From: Argopecten irradians
Taxonomy: Eukaryota > Mollusca > Bivalvia > Pectinida > Pectinidae
Direction of reading: 5' to 3'
DNA length: 64,000 nt
NCBI RefSeq assembly: GCF_041381155.1
Contig: NC_091137.1
Span: 19,203,655 to 19,267,654, forward strand
The position numbers were made by a program, and so were the translations under genes. Below are positions 34,003 through 45,600 of this stretch, in pieces (positions within the stretch are counted from its first letter, which is position 1; every line of letters begins with the position of its first letter). The notes beneath the pieces were generated by a model. It saw only the letters and a list, made by a program, of their open reading frames with translations. It had not been told where the DNA came from and did not search any database.

Positions 34003-34433
34003 AAGCCCATCATCTGATAATGGGCTATTCAAATAATTTTTTGGTCCGTCCTTCCGTCCGGTAACAATATCGCTTTTTCAGAAAGTACTGAAGGGTTCAT
34101 TCTAAAATTTATATGTAGGTTCCCTTAGGGCCCTAGCTGTGCATATTTTGGGACCGATCGGTCAACAAGATGGCCGCCAGGTAGCCATCTCGGATTTTGA
34201 TATTTAAAGTTTGTTATCGCTATTTCTCAAAAAGGAATGAAGACATCATTCTCAAATTTCATATGTAGGTTCCACTAAGGCCCTAGTTGCGCATATTGTG
34301 TTTTAAGACCGATCCATCCATCATCTTGAGTTTTGATAGTTGAAATTTGAAAAAAGAGAAAAGATCCATCTGACATTTATCAGATATAGATCAATCTTTG
34401 GTGGGCGCCAAGATCCCTCTGGGATCTCTTGTT
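34003..34433 (+). repeat. AGCCCATC-type dispersed repeat, complete copy
   Basis: Begins AGCCCATCATCTGATAATGG, itself a hairpin (AGCCCAT...ATGGGCT), and ends GGTGGGCGCCAAGATCCCTC, TGGGATCTCTTGTTA. Between are about two units with CAGAAAGTACTGAAGGG, TATGTAGGTTCCCTTAGGGC, GACCGATCGGTCAACAAGAT and GGCCGCCAGG. The same family occurs inverted and amplified at 39785-40815, and as fragments at 13430 and 22573. No protein encoded. Confidence 0.75.
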
Positions 34434-36667
34434 ATTTATTGCTTTATCTGTTCTTAATACGTGACTGTGCACAATTCTGACAGACAACAGATGCAGAAAT
34501 CACCGGAATTTGCCGTTGTTTCCTGACCAGAATATATATTAGATGTGAAACCCCTTATGTGTCTTCTATGCTTCTTGGATTTTTATTCTTACACATTAAC
34601 AGTTCCAAGTAGGAGCATAACATTGATATGTAATTAACGTTCAATAGTCTTCCGGTTTTGAATATGCTTTTAGGTCTTTATAAAATTGTGGCAAACCCTA
34701 TTAAAGCATTGTAATAAGAAGATTGGTAATTTATCAAGCTATATATAAATAATTACGCCGTTAACTCAACCAATCAGAAGTGACGTTACCAACGACGACG
34801 CCATTGCTTTCCTTTAGGGACCGATAAAGTAAATGTTAAAGCCAATGAGCATGCTCGTTACTAGCAAAACTGAATTATATTCTAATAAGGTTCTCTAACA
34901 TTATCCCTATTTAGGGAAAGGACTTCATATAAGTTGGAAAACTTGTGTCCAATCCCATTGTACATAAAATATAGCAATAAAGATATGTTTAAATCTATAT
35001 AATACTATGTTCGAAGTTTGGTTTAGATTGGACTGATATTATAGAGATGCTGGTCTACATAATGTAAACACAAACTTTAATGTATACGTGGTTCTGCCAC
35101 GTAGAATTCCCTAAGTAGCGCCATTACTGTGTTGACTACTATTAAGTGATGTGGCAGGTTTGAGGCTTTAAACCGGATTTAAAGCAAAATTAGCAAATGT
35201 GAATATGAGGACAATAAATCATCATCCCTGTGTTAACGGTTTAATGTCTTAGTGACCTAGCCTATACAGACTCTGTTTGGATTGTAACCTTCCAAACAAT
35301 GGCTTAGTTCATATATAATTAGGAATTTTTAGTGATTTTTAAAGGTATATGTATCATAACAGGCGATTTTTTACGATGTTTTTTTTTACATTAATCTATT
35401 GAAAACTCGTAAGTGGTGATGCATTAAGAGGTAAATCATTTCAATCGCATGGGTATGAGTAATTTACAATTACAACGACAAATTCTATGCAGTCATAGTT
35501 CTTGTTTTTATTCTTTGTGTAAGATGATACTAACACATCTACAGAAGTCACTTTATTATTACTAATATCACTGTATAAAGGAGGAAAATCAAGTTTGTAA
35601 TTGATCTATGATTCAAATGTAAAAACAACATAAAGAAATGTCAACATTGACAAAATATCGATATATTGTGTACAGTTTCCATTAGTGAACCCATGTGAAT
35701 AACGCATGACTATCATACTGATCGTATTTGGAATAGACACGTTTAAATTAACTATTACTAAGCTTTTAAAAAGACAAAATGACAATGGATTCAAATCAAA
35801 CCACAAGATTTGTTGTTTTATTGTTTTATTAGTAGCTAAATCTACAATCATGCATAACGTCCAACTGTATAAATATGAACGCTTAAAGATATTAACCAAG
35901 AAAGCCTTTTGATATCAACACATGAATAAAAATGTAATTGTATATCAAAATAAAGTTACTATTCGATTAAGGCGACAATAAAAAGAACCATTCACTTCAG
36001 AATACATACATAATACATGTGTATAGTAAATACACACTGATATATAACTAACACGCGGGTAGCTCAATAGTATAAAAATATAACCCTTTCACATGTGTGA
36101 AGTATAAAAATATTGCAAAATATCTCAATGTTTGATAAAATGTATACAAAACTAAAATCTGATAAGTATTGATGAGGTAACATGTGAAATAGCTCTACAT
36201 CCTGTCTGGCTCTGATAACCTATCCTAATTACCTAGCCATTCAATTATATTAATGTAGTGTCTTCCTATTTATGCCAAATCAGTCCTTTAAAAGAAAATT
36301 AGTTGACAATTCTCCCGTAAAGTAAAAAGCTCTTATTATGACATGGCATACAGCGCATCTTATTCAGCTCATTGTATACTTACTCCCTTATAGAATCAAT
36401 TGGCCTACAGCGTCAAATAAAATCTTCTAATCATCAATTACTTCACAGAGTATAACACTTCAAAATATATGTTTATGTTTAGAGACAAAAACTTATTGCT
36501 CATTTTTTTGTACAATGCTAATTTTCTAATTGTGCTTCACAGTCATTAGTCATTATGTTATATCGATACCACACATTAAAACAAATCAAAAAGCTGTATT
36601 GCTGCCAAATTAAAAATGCCAGTAGTTGCTGCCATCATTATGTGCTCCTTTTGCCAGTATATCTACT
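34434..36667. other. no supported gene; presumed 3' flank of the membrane-protein gene
   Basis: Contains dispersed repeat C copy 2 (34750-34875), a small hairpin TACGTGG/CCACGTA near 35082-35100, and otherwise AT-rich DNA. The part just left of 36668 should be the 3' UTR of the minus-strand membrane-protein gene. Confidence 0.4.
34750..34875. repeat. dispersed repeat C, copy 2
   Basis: Partner of 16625-16745, sharing AATCAGAAG, GACGTTACCAACG, CCTTTAGGG-like, GATAAAGTAAA, AAGCCAATGAGCATGCTCGT and AGCAAAACTGAATT blocks. Function and class unknown. Confidence 0.6.
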
Positions 36668-39600
36668 TCAGTCCTGTTTTACTGGTACTAGTTTGCTCAG
36701 CTGCTGTCTGGCACATCTAACAAGTTGTTTTGGGTCTGATCCGAGAACATCAATCATGAGCGTGATAAATACTGTGGCCATTCCAAAGGCGATGTGCCAC
36801 ACGGTGAAGGTGGAGGTTAAGATCTGGTTCAGGCCCATGGTGATCAGCAGCAGGAGGCAACCCTACAAATTCAACAAATAGGATACAGGTTTAGAAATTT
36901 AACAAGGAAGGTACATGTCTGTAAATTCAACATACAAGATACAGTCCTGTAACATCAACAAATACTAAAGGATACAGGCTTGTAAAATCAATAACAGATT
37001 ACAGGTCTGTAAAATCAATAACAGATTAATTTACAGGTCTGTAAAATGAACAAACAGGGTTTAGGTTTTTATTTCTTTAGATCAACAAACAAGGCCATTC
37101 CAATTTGATTTCTTGTTCTTCGGATTTTGGGATTTTAAAATAGGAGCGAGCGAGCGAAATTTTTTTAATTCTAAAAATATTTTGAAAGCGGAAAAAATTG
37201 GAGCGAGCGAATATTTTCACAATATTTTTTATTAGACTTTTATGTTTATTTCTTGAAATAACAATTACTAGTAATAACCGAGTTTTTATGTTAAAATTTG
37301 AGTTTTGCTGTTTTCTTCAGTGTTTTCAACATTCATAACTGTATCAAAGATGTAAAAACAAGGAAGTCTAATGTTAAGGTATTTGTGCAGCTATTGAACA
37401 TATGCTATTACACAAAATGCTTTCAATGCATGATATACATGAATTTCAATTTTAAAACAAATCTTGACAATTTTAACATTAAATAGCAATGTTTAATAAC
37501 AGTCGGGCAAGGATGGCTAAAGTTGGTAAAAATGGTATGAATGTATCCAGTATTATTTCTTATGAAATAGAAAAATAAAATCTCTCGTCAAAATCTGTCT
37601 GCGTACGAAGAAATTAATTTAAAGTATGGGAATTCTAAAACGTCCTCCCGGCTCACTATGTCTGTGGTTACATTTCCACGCAGCCTCGCTTTCAATGCTT
37701 TCAACTTTTCTTTACTTTAATGGTCAGAACTGGGAAACTAAGCAGAACTTGACCGTCCTATTAATATGTGAGAACTTTTGGAAGGCCAATGAACGCATTT
37801 AGACTGGTTTTCTTTGCCCGACTATTCACTTGAACTTCTTGTCAATAATTTCAATAATTAATTTGCTGTTGACAGAGATATCAGCAAAAACCAACAAACT
37901 AATAGAAACAATCAGGGATTAGCATTAATGGAAAATATTTAAACCAATATAACCTCACCTGACATGTACATTCTTTCTTAGTTGTCACATAATATTGTAC
38001 GGAACTGACTATTTTTGTTTAGCAAGTTTCTAACTAAGCTGCTCATACTTTGAATGAGATAATGCATATGTTTATAAATGTATAACTACAACAGTGTAAA
38101 CAACAACATAATTCATTTTAATCACATGAATTCATTGTCTCTAAAAAGTATATTTTTAAAAAAATATATGGACAGTACGGCTCAAAAGTTTCACATGTAT
38201 ATCAGCATTCATATCAAAAAGAAATATTCTAAATTTATTATTTATGATTTTCTCATGAAACGCTTTGAGTTAATCAAACGCAAACATTCATATAACCTAT
38301 CAACACAAAAATGAAGGCAAATGTATGTTATATTGTCGTAGAAAGTAACACTAAAGTAACACTAAATTTGGATCTCAGTAAAATGTGTAATTTACTACCG
38401 ATGTTAATTTGACCGAATAGCAGACGAATCGTCACCTAGCTAGCTGTTACTAAGTCATGCAGTCAAAACATGTTTGCAAATGCAAACTATGTTGGCAGCA
38501 CGTGTCAAAATTCACATTGACCAGGTCTTAAGATATAAGGCAACTAAGGTGTTAATTAATTAGCGATTGCCTTCAAATAATGGACATGCTTGATTACCGT
38601 TATTCGTTCGTACGTCGGCCAGTCAAATCACCTGTCATGGTCGCCATTTTTAAAGTGAGATCGAACGCAAAGTCTTTTAAAAGAGTTGCAGACATCGGCA
38701 AAAACAGACTGAAATTGCAATTTTGGGACACGTCCTATTAAAAAGTATACGTCCCTCAGTCTCTACCTCAAAGTACCACTCTGTCTGCACGTGGTGGCGG
38801 AAAAACTTGACATTTCTGTTGTTGTAAAGGTTTGCAAGACGCTTGCGGGTTTGAAGACACAATGTACGAATAATTCAAACATCTGAGTGACCAGGAAATG
38901 GTGACTAGTAAAAATGAACCCTATGAAAATTTGCCCGGGTTCGTCAGATTCCTGGACAAAAAAATGAGGAGCGGTTAAAAAATTATTTTATTTTTATTTC
39001 GTTTTCGGAAAATAGGAGCGGGAAATCCGACGAACGAGAAATCAAATTGGAATGGCCCAAGGTACAAAAATATGTACATGTCTGTATAATCAACAAACAG
39101 GATATAGTTTTGTAAAATGAACAGATCTGTAATAGGACACTTCTGTTAGGAAGGCCCCCACTCATGCCTAGATGATATACATGTCTCTAAAAGACTGGAT
39201 GGAATAGCATTGTCTACAGTAACATTGATGCATACAACAAAATGGAAGCGGATGAGTCTATGAACACTTACCAAACCATGGCTAAGAAGAACTGCTTTCT
39301 TGTCATCTTCCATTAAGAAATTTGAAGCTCTGCCTGACATAATTGCTAGTGTGATGAAACCTATTCCCATCAGTCTGGCAAAGTGAGCATGAGCAGAGTC
39401 CAGCGTCACAGAGGAAGCCTACAATATCATATACAATGTGTCACAGAGGAAGCCTACAATATCATATACAATGTGTCACAGAGGAAGCCTACAATATCAT
39501 ATACAATGTACATGTGTCACAGAGGAAACCTACAGTAACATATACAAAGTGTCACGGAGAAAGCCTACAATATCACATGCAATGTGTCACAGAGGAAACC

Positions 39601-42600
39601 TACAATATCATATACAAAGTGTCACAGAAGAAGCCTACAATATCATACATTATAAAGTGTCACGGAGGAAGCCTATATATATAGCTACAATATCATATAT
39701 AAAGGGTTACGGGGGAAGCCTACAATATCATATACAAAGTGTCACAGTGGAAAGCAAAAATATCATATACAAATTATAGTGTGTCACAGAGGGATCTTGG
39801 CGCCCACCAAAGAATGATCTATATCTGACAATGGAAAGAGGGATCTTTTCTCTACTTTTCAAATTATTACTACATATTGCTACATATGAAATTTGAGAAA
39901 TATCCCTTCAGCACTTTCTAAGACATATAACAGTTACAAACTTCAACTATCAAAATCCAAGATAGCTACCGGTCGGCCATCTTGTTGACCGATTGGTCCA
40001 AAAAAAGCAATATGCACAACTAAGGTCCTAGGGGAACCTACATATAAAATTTGAGACAGATCACTTCAGTACTTTCTGAGAAATAGCAGTAATAAACTTC
40101 AATTATCAAAATCAAAGATTGTGGCATGGCCTGTCTGCAGTCTTGTTGACTGATCAGTCCCAAAATGTAATATGCACAACTAGGGCCCTAGGGCAACCCT
40201 TATATAAAATAAAATTTGAGACAGATTGCTTCAGTTCTTTCTGAAAAATAGTGGTTACAAACTTTAATTATCAAAATCGAAGATGGCGGCCTGTCGACCA
40301 TCTTATTGACCAATATCTTGTTGACCGATCGGTTCCAAAATGCAATATGCACAACTAGATCCCTAGGAGAACCTGCACATGAAATTTGAGACAGATTGCT
40401 TCGGTACTTTCTGCGAAATAGCTAATAAACTTCAATTGTCAAAATCCAAGATGGTGGCCTGTCAGCCATCGTGTTGAATTATCAGTCCCAAAATGCAATA
40501 TGCACCAATAGGGCCCTAGGGGAACCTACATATAAAATCTGAGAAGGATCCCTTTGGTACTTTCTGAGAAATAGCTAAAAATTCAACTATCAAAATCCAA
40601 ATGGCGGCCTGTCGGCCATCGTGTTGACCGATTCCCAAAATGCAATATCACAACTAATAGGGAACCTAATGGTTAATTTGAGAGAGATCCCTTTAGTTCT
40701 TTCTGAGAAGTAGCGGTGATGCTTTAACTATCAAAATCCAAGATGGCTGCCTGGTGGCCATCTTGTTGACCGATCAGTCCCAAAATGCAATATGCACAAC
40801 TATGTTATAGTGCTATCTTATTGAAGCATTTTGCAACAGCACATCCCATCTAGTCACATTATACTGACAACTGATAAACTAGTGAATTAAACTAATGATT
40901 CTGACAGAGCCGCATAGAAATACTGTACATTTTGGTGTTATAATACTTACCACTTGACAAGTATAGATTTTTGATGGGAAGACAATTGCTACAATGCCAA
41001 AGATAAACCAGATGACAAAGTCCAGTCGAAGGTGAGTGTTGCGACAAGATGTTGACACCTCAACATAACCACCCCAGTCTTTTTGTCTGAGAGAGTGGAA
41101 CACCAACAGACCAAACCAAACCAGGAAAACATGAACGGCCAAGTTCTGCATCTGTAAAACACCACAGTTACAAGTTTTACCACGTGTATAACCTAGTTCT
41201 GCATTTTTTTTCTAAGTTGTTAAGTATTTCCATCATGAGTCTATATTTTAAAGTTTTTTTATGGAATCCATGAAAAAACCCATTTTGTTTCAGTTTTGAG
41301 ATAAAACTCAAAGACATGATGGGGTTGCAAAATTTGTCTGTGAATACTTAATAAAAATGATTTTATCATAGAAAAAACATTGCCTTATCTAGCTACAGTA
41401 AAACATGTGTATAACAAACTATAACAAAGTAATTCTGTTGATTTCCCAGAGCTTTATTACTGTGTTTACCATGTTTTACTGTAATATGCAGGTAATCATT
41501 TAAGCATTGATGTTACTATTTTTAACTTCATAGGCCTAGGGGTGTGAAAGAAATTTTGTTTGCAAACTGTGTGAATCCGTATAGCGGATTCTCAAAAAAG
41601 TTTGCAAACATAATTTCTTTCATAACCCGATGAAGTTAAAAAATAGTTACATCAATGCTTATAATTAATTTTTAGACTACTTGATAACATAAAATACGTT
41701 TAAACGTATGAATCCATTGATTTTCCAATGGATTATCTTTTCTAAATCAATACGCAATGTTGACATCGCTATTGTAACGTCATAGTTACAGAGGATTCCG
41801 CTTATTTGAATAAGTCATTTTCCAGAAGAAAATATGCAAATAACCTGAGTATTCGAATAGGCAGAGATGGCATTTTGCATTTCCGTTTGACCCCACACAT
41901 ATGTACATTATATGTGAACAGGCAAATAGATATTGTTTCGTTTACTTGATAAATACGTAAATTATTTACACTTAAAACGAACAACAAGTAAGTATTTTCG
42001 AAGTTGTAAATTGATTTTAATTGTTTAATAACAAAAAATATTCCAATATTAGATTCTTGTTTACGTTAAATTGACATGTGAATCTTTGAGAAAAAGCCAA
42101 ACAATCAATATCAAAGCAATAACTAAACAGGATTGAATTTGTGTCTGCAATTCGAACCTAAATAATAAACAAATTTACGTACATTTGTCTGGCAAAATGA
42201 ACTTAGGATCGTGATTAAACTTTAAAGTGCCGATCAACTTGGCCTAGCAGTGTACATGTTGTTTTGACACATGTGTATGAATTCAATAAATGGCGGCAGG
42301 TGATGAAGCCATGCGTTCACTTGACCTAAAGGTGTTTTGAGAATTCTTCCTGTATTGTTGATCGATACGGCGAATAGCTTGATAACATTTCAGAAATTAA
42401 TTCATATTCAAGTAGCAATGAAACAATGTAGCAAGTATCTTTTGTATCCTACATACGAAACTTGCGGTAGTCATTGCACGCCGACTTTGCATGCTTTTAT
42501 GTCTCGCTCAACGAGATGCTTGATACGCATATGTCTGTCGTAGTCAACAAGACTCTGGTTGAACGAGACTACTCATTAATGTCGATTGTTGTAAGGAAGC

Positions 42601-44309
42601 ATGGTATCTCCAACTGATCGCGAAATAAGGTACGTTACGTTAATAAATAAACATATTTGAAAGTGCAAATGCTTTAATTAGATGTTTGAGTCAGTGATTA
42701 TAATAAAGTAATGATCTACCGCTGATGATGTAAATCGTAACAGCGTTGAATACCTTTGCAGGTTCATGCATAAAATAACAAGTCATAGGCCTACGGTAAC
42801 ATTAATCTGTCACCATGATTTCTAGTAAAATCGAAGTATCTTGAAACATATATCGGCGAATTTCGCTAAAAATATATTGCAAAATTGAAAAATATTCGAT
42901 TTTATTTTTAGAATTTCACAAATATTTTATTCAAATAACCGGAGGTCACGTAAAAGTCTATTCAAATACATGGAGTTGAAAAACAATGATAAAGAAGGAA
43001 ACAATCGGGACTGCAGAATTCTATGCAAATAACCGAAATAGTCAAATAACCGTTATTCGATTATGTGGAGTCCTCTGTAGGTCAGATTTTCCAAAAATAA
43101 TCTGCCAATCAGAGAGTTGGATTTAGTATGAAAACAAATAAAAATTAATTATACACATATATTTTACATCTGATAGTACTTACATTTGGATTCACCATAG
43201 CATTTCCCTTCATCATCGAAGCAACATAGACCATCAATGTACATCCCATACACTGCAATGAAGGATTGATAACAGTTTATTTAGGATCTTGAATGAGAGT
43301 TCATTTCATACTAGATTTTAAGAAATACGTTTCATAAGGCCACACCAAATAAATCACTTGTTTTTCGAGAACTAGGGACAAAAAGTGAGAGCGACTTGGG
43401 TGAGCGAAATTAAAAAAAAAAATTAATAAAAGATCCATTTTCAGATTTTCAGACGCGAAGAGATCCATTATTGTCGTGCGGGCGGTATTTTTCGGCATTT
43501 TTTGAAAACATTTCAGAATAATATTGAATCAGTTATAGTATATTACATATTAATTTTTCAGCCTGTCATTGATAATAATAAAGATAAATAGCAATATTAT
43601 CTAAAACAAATCAAAATTTAATGATTCAACTGAGCCCTTCTCATTCATATCAAATTTTAATCAAAATGAAACAAAACGGGGCTAGTTCTGGGTCAAAACT
43701 TTTACTTGCAGGTCCTATGACGTTCTGATTCGTAGGGAAAGATCTAAATTTCACTGATATTTAGTGAAAAATGCCAATTGTATCAGTATTTCAATCCAAT
43801 TATACCCTTTTTTGTGACAGAAAACAATTATCTTCAGATATTTAACTTGTCTTCTTTTCTTAATTTATTTCTCGTGCAGTAATTTTTTTTACCTTTATGA
43901 TATATCATCAAATTCCCTTATTGATCCATTAAAATGTGAATGTGACAGTTTTGTCTTTGACTTGTTAATCATTATACAATGCTTTTCTTATTTACTGACG
44001 CTGGATTGGGTCAACTGCAGATCAAGACAACCAGCACAATCAGTATATCTCGCATATATCACTATGTTTGGAGGTCCTGAAATCCCACAGGTGTGGCTGC
44101 ATGAGTGCATGTGCATTGTTTTCCACTCCTACTACAATTAGCATATAAATATCAAGCACTTACGAGTGTCATTGACCAGAGGTGGCTGCTATGGACGGTG
44201 GTATCTGAACTTTTCATAGTCAATAAGAAAGTTGCACCAATAGCAATATCATTTATTCCAATGCTGCGGATTTCTTGAAGATGGAGAGAACATCTGGCTC
44301 CACATTTTC
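36668..44309 (-). CDS. multi-pass membrane protein, C-terminal five exons, family unknown
   Basis: Exons in coding order: 44309-44164, 43252-43184, 41151-40951, 39418-39272 and 36862-36668 (stop TGA). Four joins are phase 0 with good GT/AG sites; the first visible exon is entered after one base of a codon, so at least one exon lies upstream and was not found. The 251 visible residues hold about six or seven hydrophobic segments, e.g. IGINDIAIGATFLLT, CMGCTLMVYVASMMKG, NLAVHVFLVWFGLLVFHSL, DFVIWFIFGIVAIVFP, MGIGFITLAIMSG, VWHIAFGMATVFITLMIDVL. A conserved-looking AHAHFARLMG precedes the fifth segment, and the tail is basic (KQLVRCARQQLSKLV). It is an integral membrane protein, but I do not recognise the family. 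Introns carry four mobile or fold-back elements and a minisatellite covering the 39418 acceptor. Confidence 0.85.
37091..39059. mobile_element. long-TIR DNA element, about 2 kb
   Basis: Left end GGCCATTCCAATTTGATTTC; the right end read inward is the same 20 bases, and similarity continues for about 90 bases with indels (GTTC, CGGATTT, CTCC-type blocks, GAGCG). CAA flanks both ends, a possible 3-bp target duplication. No transposase is visible. It sits in the last intron of the membrane-protein gene. Superfamily undecided. Confidence 0.7.
39403..39784 (-). repeat. 35-bp minisatellite spanning a splice acceptor
   Basis: About ten tandem copies of a 35-bp unit, some with insertions. The copy at the left end includes the first 16 bases of the coding exon 39272-39418 and its acceptor. 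Read on the minus strand each unit is GATATTGTAG followed by GCTTCCTCTGTGACAC, so the acceptor AG and exon start are repeated into the intron. The array ends at an AGCCCATC-type repeat, overlapping at CAGAG. Confidence 0.9.
39785..40815 (-). repeat. AGCCCATC-type dispersed repeat, inverted, about six units
   Basis: Begins with the reverse complement of the family's right end (GGGATCTTGGCGCCCACC) and continues as about six units of 155-175 bp sharing CGGCCATCTTGTTGACCGAT, CCAAAATGCAATATGCACAA, CTAGGGCCCTAGGGGAACC, TTTGAGACAGAT, TACTTTCTGAGAAATAGC and TATCAAAATCCAAGATGG. It fills part of the intron between exons 41151-40951 and 39418-39272. Confidence 0.8.
41502..41660. repeat. 159-bp fold-back palindrome
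   Basis: Outer arms AAGCATTGATGTTACTATTT and the complementary end AAATAGTTACATCAATGCTT. The pairing continues inward through TTAACTTCAT, GAAAGAAATT and GTTTGCAAACT to a loop stem GAATCCGTATAGCGGATTC. The arms pair almost throughout (about 70 bases). No target duplication seen. It is probably a fold-back MITE in an intron. Confidence 0.75.
41789..43077. mobile_element. TA-flanked Tc1/mariner (pogo-like) non-autonomous element
   Basis: A 1289-bp segment flanked by TA (41787-41788 and 43078-43079). Inward termini are CAGAGGATTCCGCTTATTTG and CAGAGGACTCCACATAATCG, both continuing with AATAA. TA target duplication plus CAGNGGA-type ends with ATAATCGAATAA fits pogo/Tigger-like Tc1/mariner elements. 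No transposase open frame remains or was ever present. It lies in an intron of the membrane-protein gene. Confidence 0.7.
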
Positions 44310-45600
44310 CTGCAAAAAAAAAAAAAAAAAAATACGACTTTAAATCATCATTAGAAAATATATTTATTTGTTCACTACTGTATAGGAAAAAAATAACCTC
44401 CCTTGAGAAGCTGAAAACCAAGATATTTCGACCAATCTTCAATCATTTATATCGAGTCGTCAATTTTACCATGAATTATAAAATTGTCGCATTTTCGATT
44501 GGTTTACGTTGTATTTCGTCTTAATATGTCGTTAAAGCCAAACATTGAAGTAAGAATACAATAAGAATTTGTCATTTGTGGATTATGGAAAGCAGTATTC
44601 CAGTTTGGGTTCGAAAGAGTGCTTTTCATATCGTGTGCTTTTATAGTAGATGTTACTTATGAATTAATTTTTAATTATAATAATTGATAAATACGCTATT
44701 AAAAAAACCCTAGTGATCTGATTTGCGATATTATTTTTGTGCAAGTCCCATTTTTAGTGAAAACGATTTGTAGTTTAGGTCCTAACTATTTGCCTTGCGG
44801 CGAATAATTGTGGTGTATTTTGTTGCCTAATTTTGGTTAAGAGGATTATGAAAGTTTTTTTTTTCAGGGTGAAATTTCATATTTAGCCAGTCTTTTCCAA
44901 AAATGCTCCAGATCTTTTTGTAGTTTTAATTTTCGTCTTTGTTGTTTATGTTTTTCACATATTCCCCTACTCCATTAAAATGTGCGAATACATCTTAGTG
45001 TCTTACTGCCGATGGAAATCGTTTTTATATGACACGCAGAATTGGGTCAAACATTTCCTTGACCAGGACAATCAGTACTATCTCACTATGTTTGAGTTTT
45101 AAGTACTACTGTTTGGGTGCATGTGATAAGAAAGTTCTACTATCCAATTGTGTGTGTTGCATGCCGTACGTAGTTTCATTTGTATTGTAGGCTGTTTGTG
45201 TGGACTTGCAAAGGCTTTGGCACCATCCATGATAATAATGTCTGTCTGTTTTAGTTTCATAAATTATTTTTGCGAGGATTTCTTAAGATGTGAAACACAA
45301 ATGGCAACATTACAAAAAATCTGGATGATCTGATAGCCTATATCATCAAGTTGTAAATATGTTCTTGTTTTACCAGACATTGTGGCGCTTGTAATGATAT
45401 AGTTCCATGAGTACCTCCCATGATAAGCTGAAAACCAAGATATTTCGACCATTCTTCAAATACTTTATTATCGTGTTTCTGTCAATTTTACATTTCTATG
45501 AATTATTTACAAAAGTCTCGCATTTATCGATTGGTTTACGTTTTAATTTCGTCTTAATATGTCGTTATAAAGGCCAAACATTGAAGTAAGCTATTACCAA
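43870..45600. repeat. diverged tandem duplication of about 1 kb
   Basis: Sequence around exon 44309-44164 recurs about 1015 bp to the right. 44400-44575 matches 45418-45600 strongly (GCTGAAAACCAAGATATTTC, GATTGGTTTACGTT, TTCGTCTTAATATGTCGTTA, CCAAACATTGAAGTAAG). 43935-44120 matches 44965-45125 more weakly (CCATTAAAATGTG, ATTGGGTCAA, CACTATGTTTG). The part of the second copy that should hold the exon is decayed. Confidence 0.7.

Noticed and set aside
39436-39779. Repetitive 82- and 113-codon plus-strand ORFs
   Set aside because: Translation of the 35-bp minisatellite. A period of 35 reads all three frames in turn, giving periodic peptides without gene evidence.
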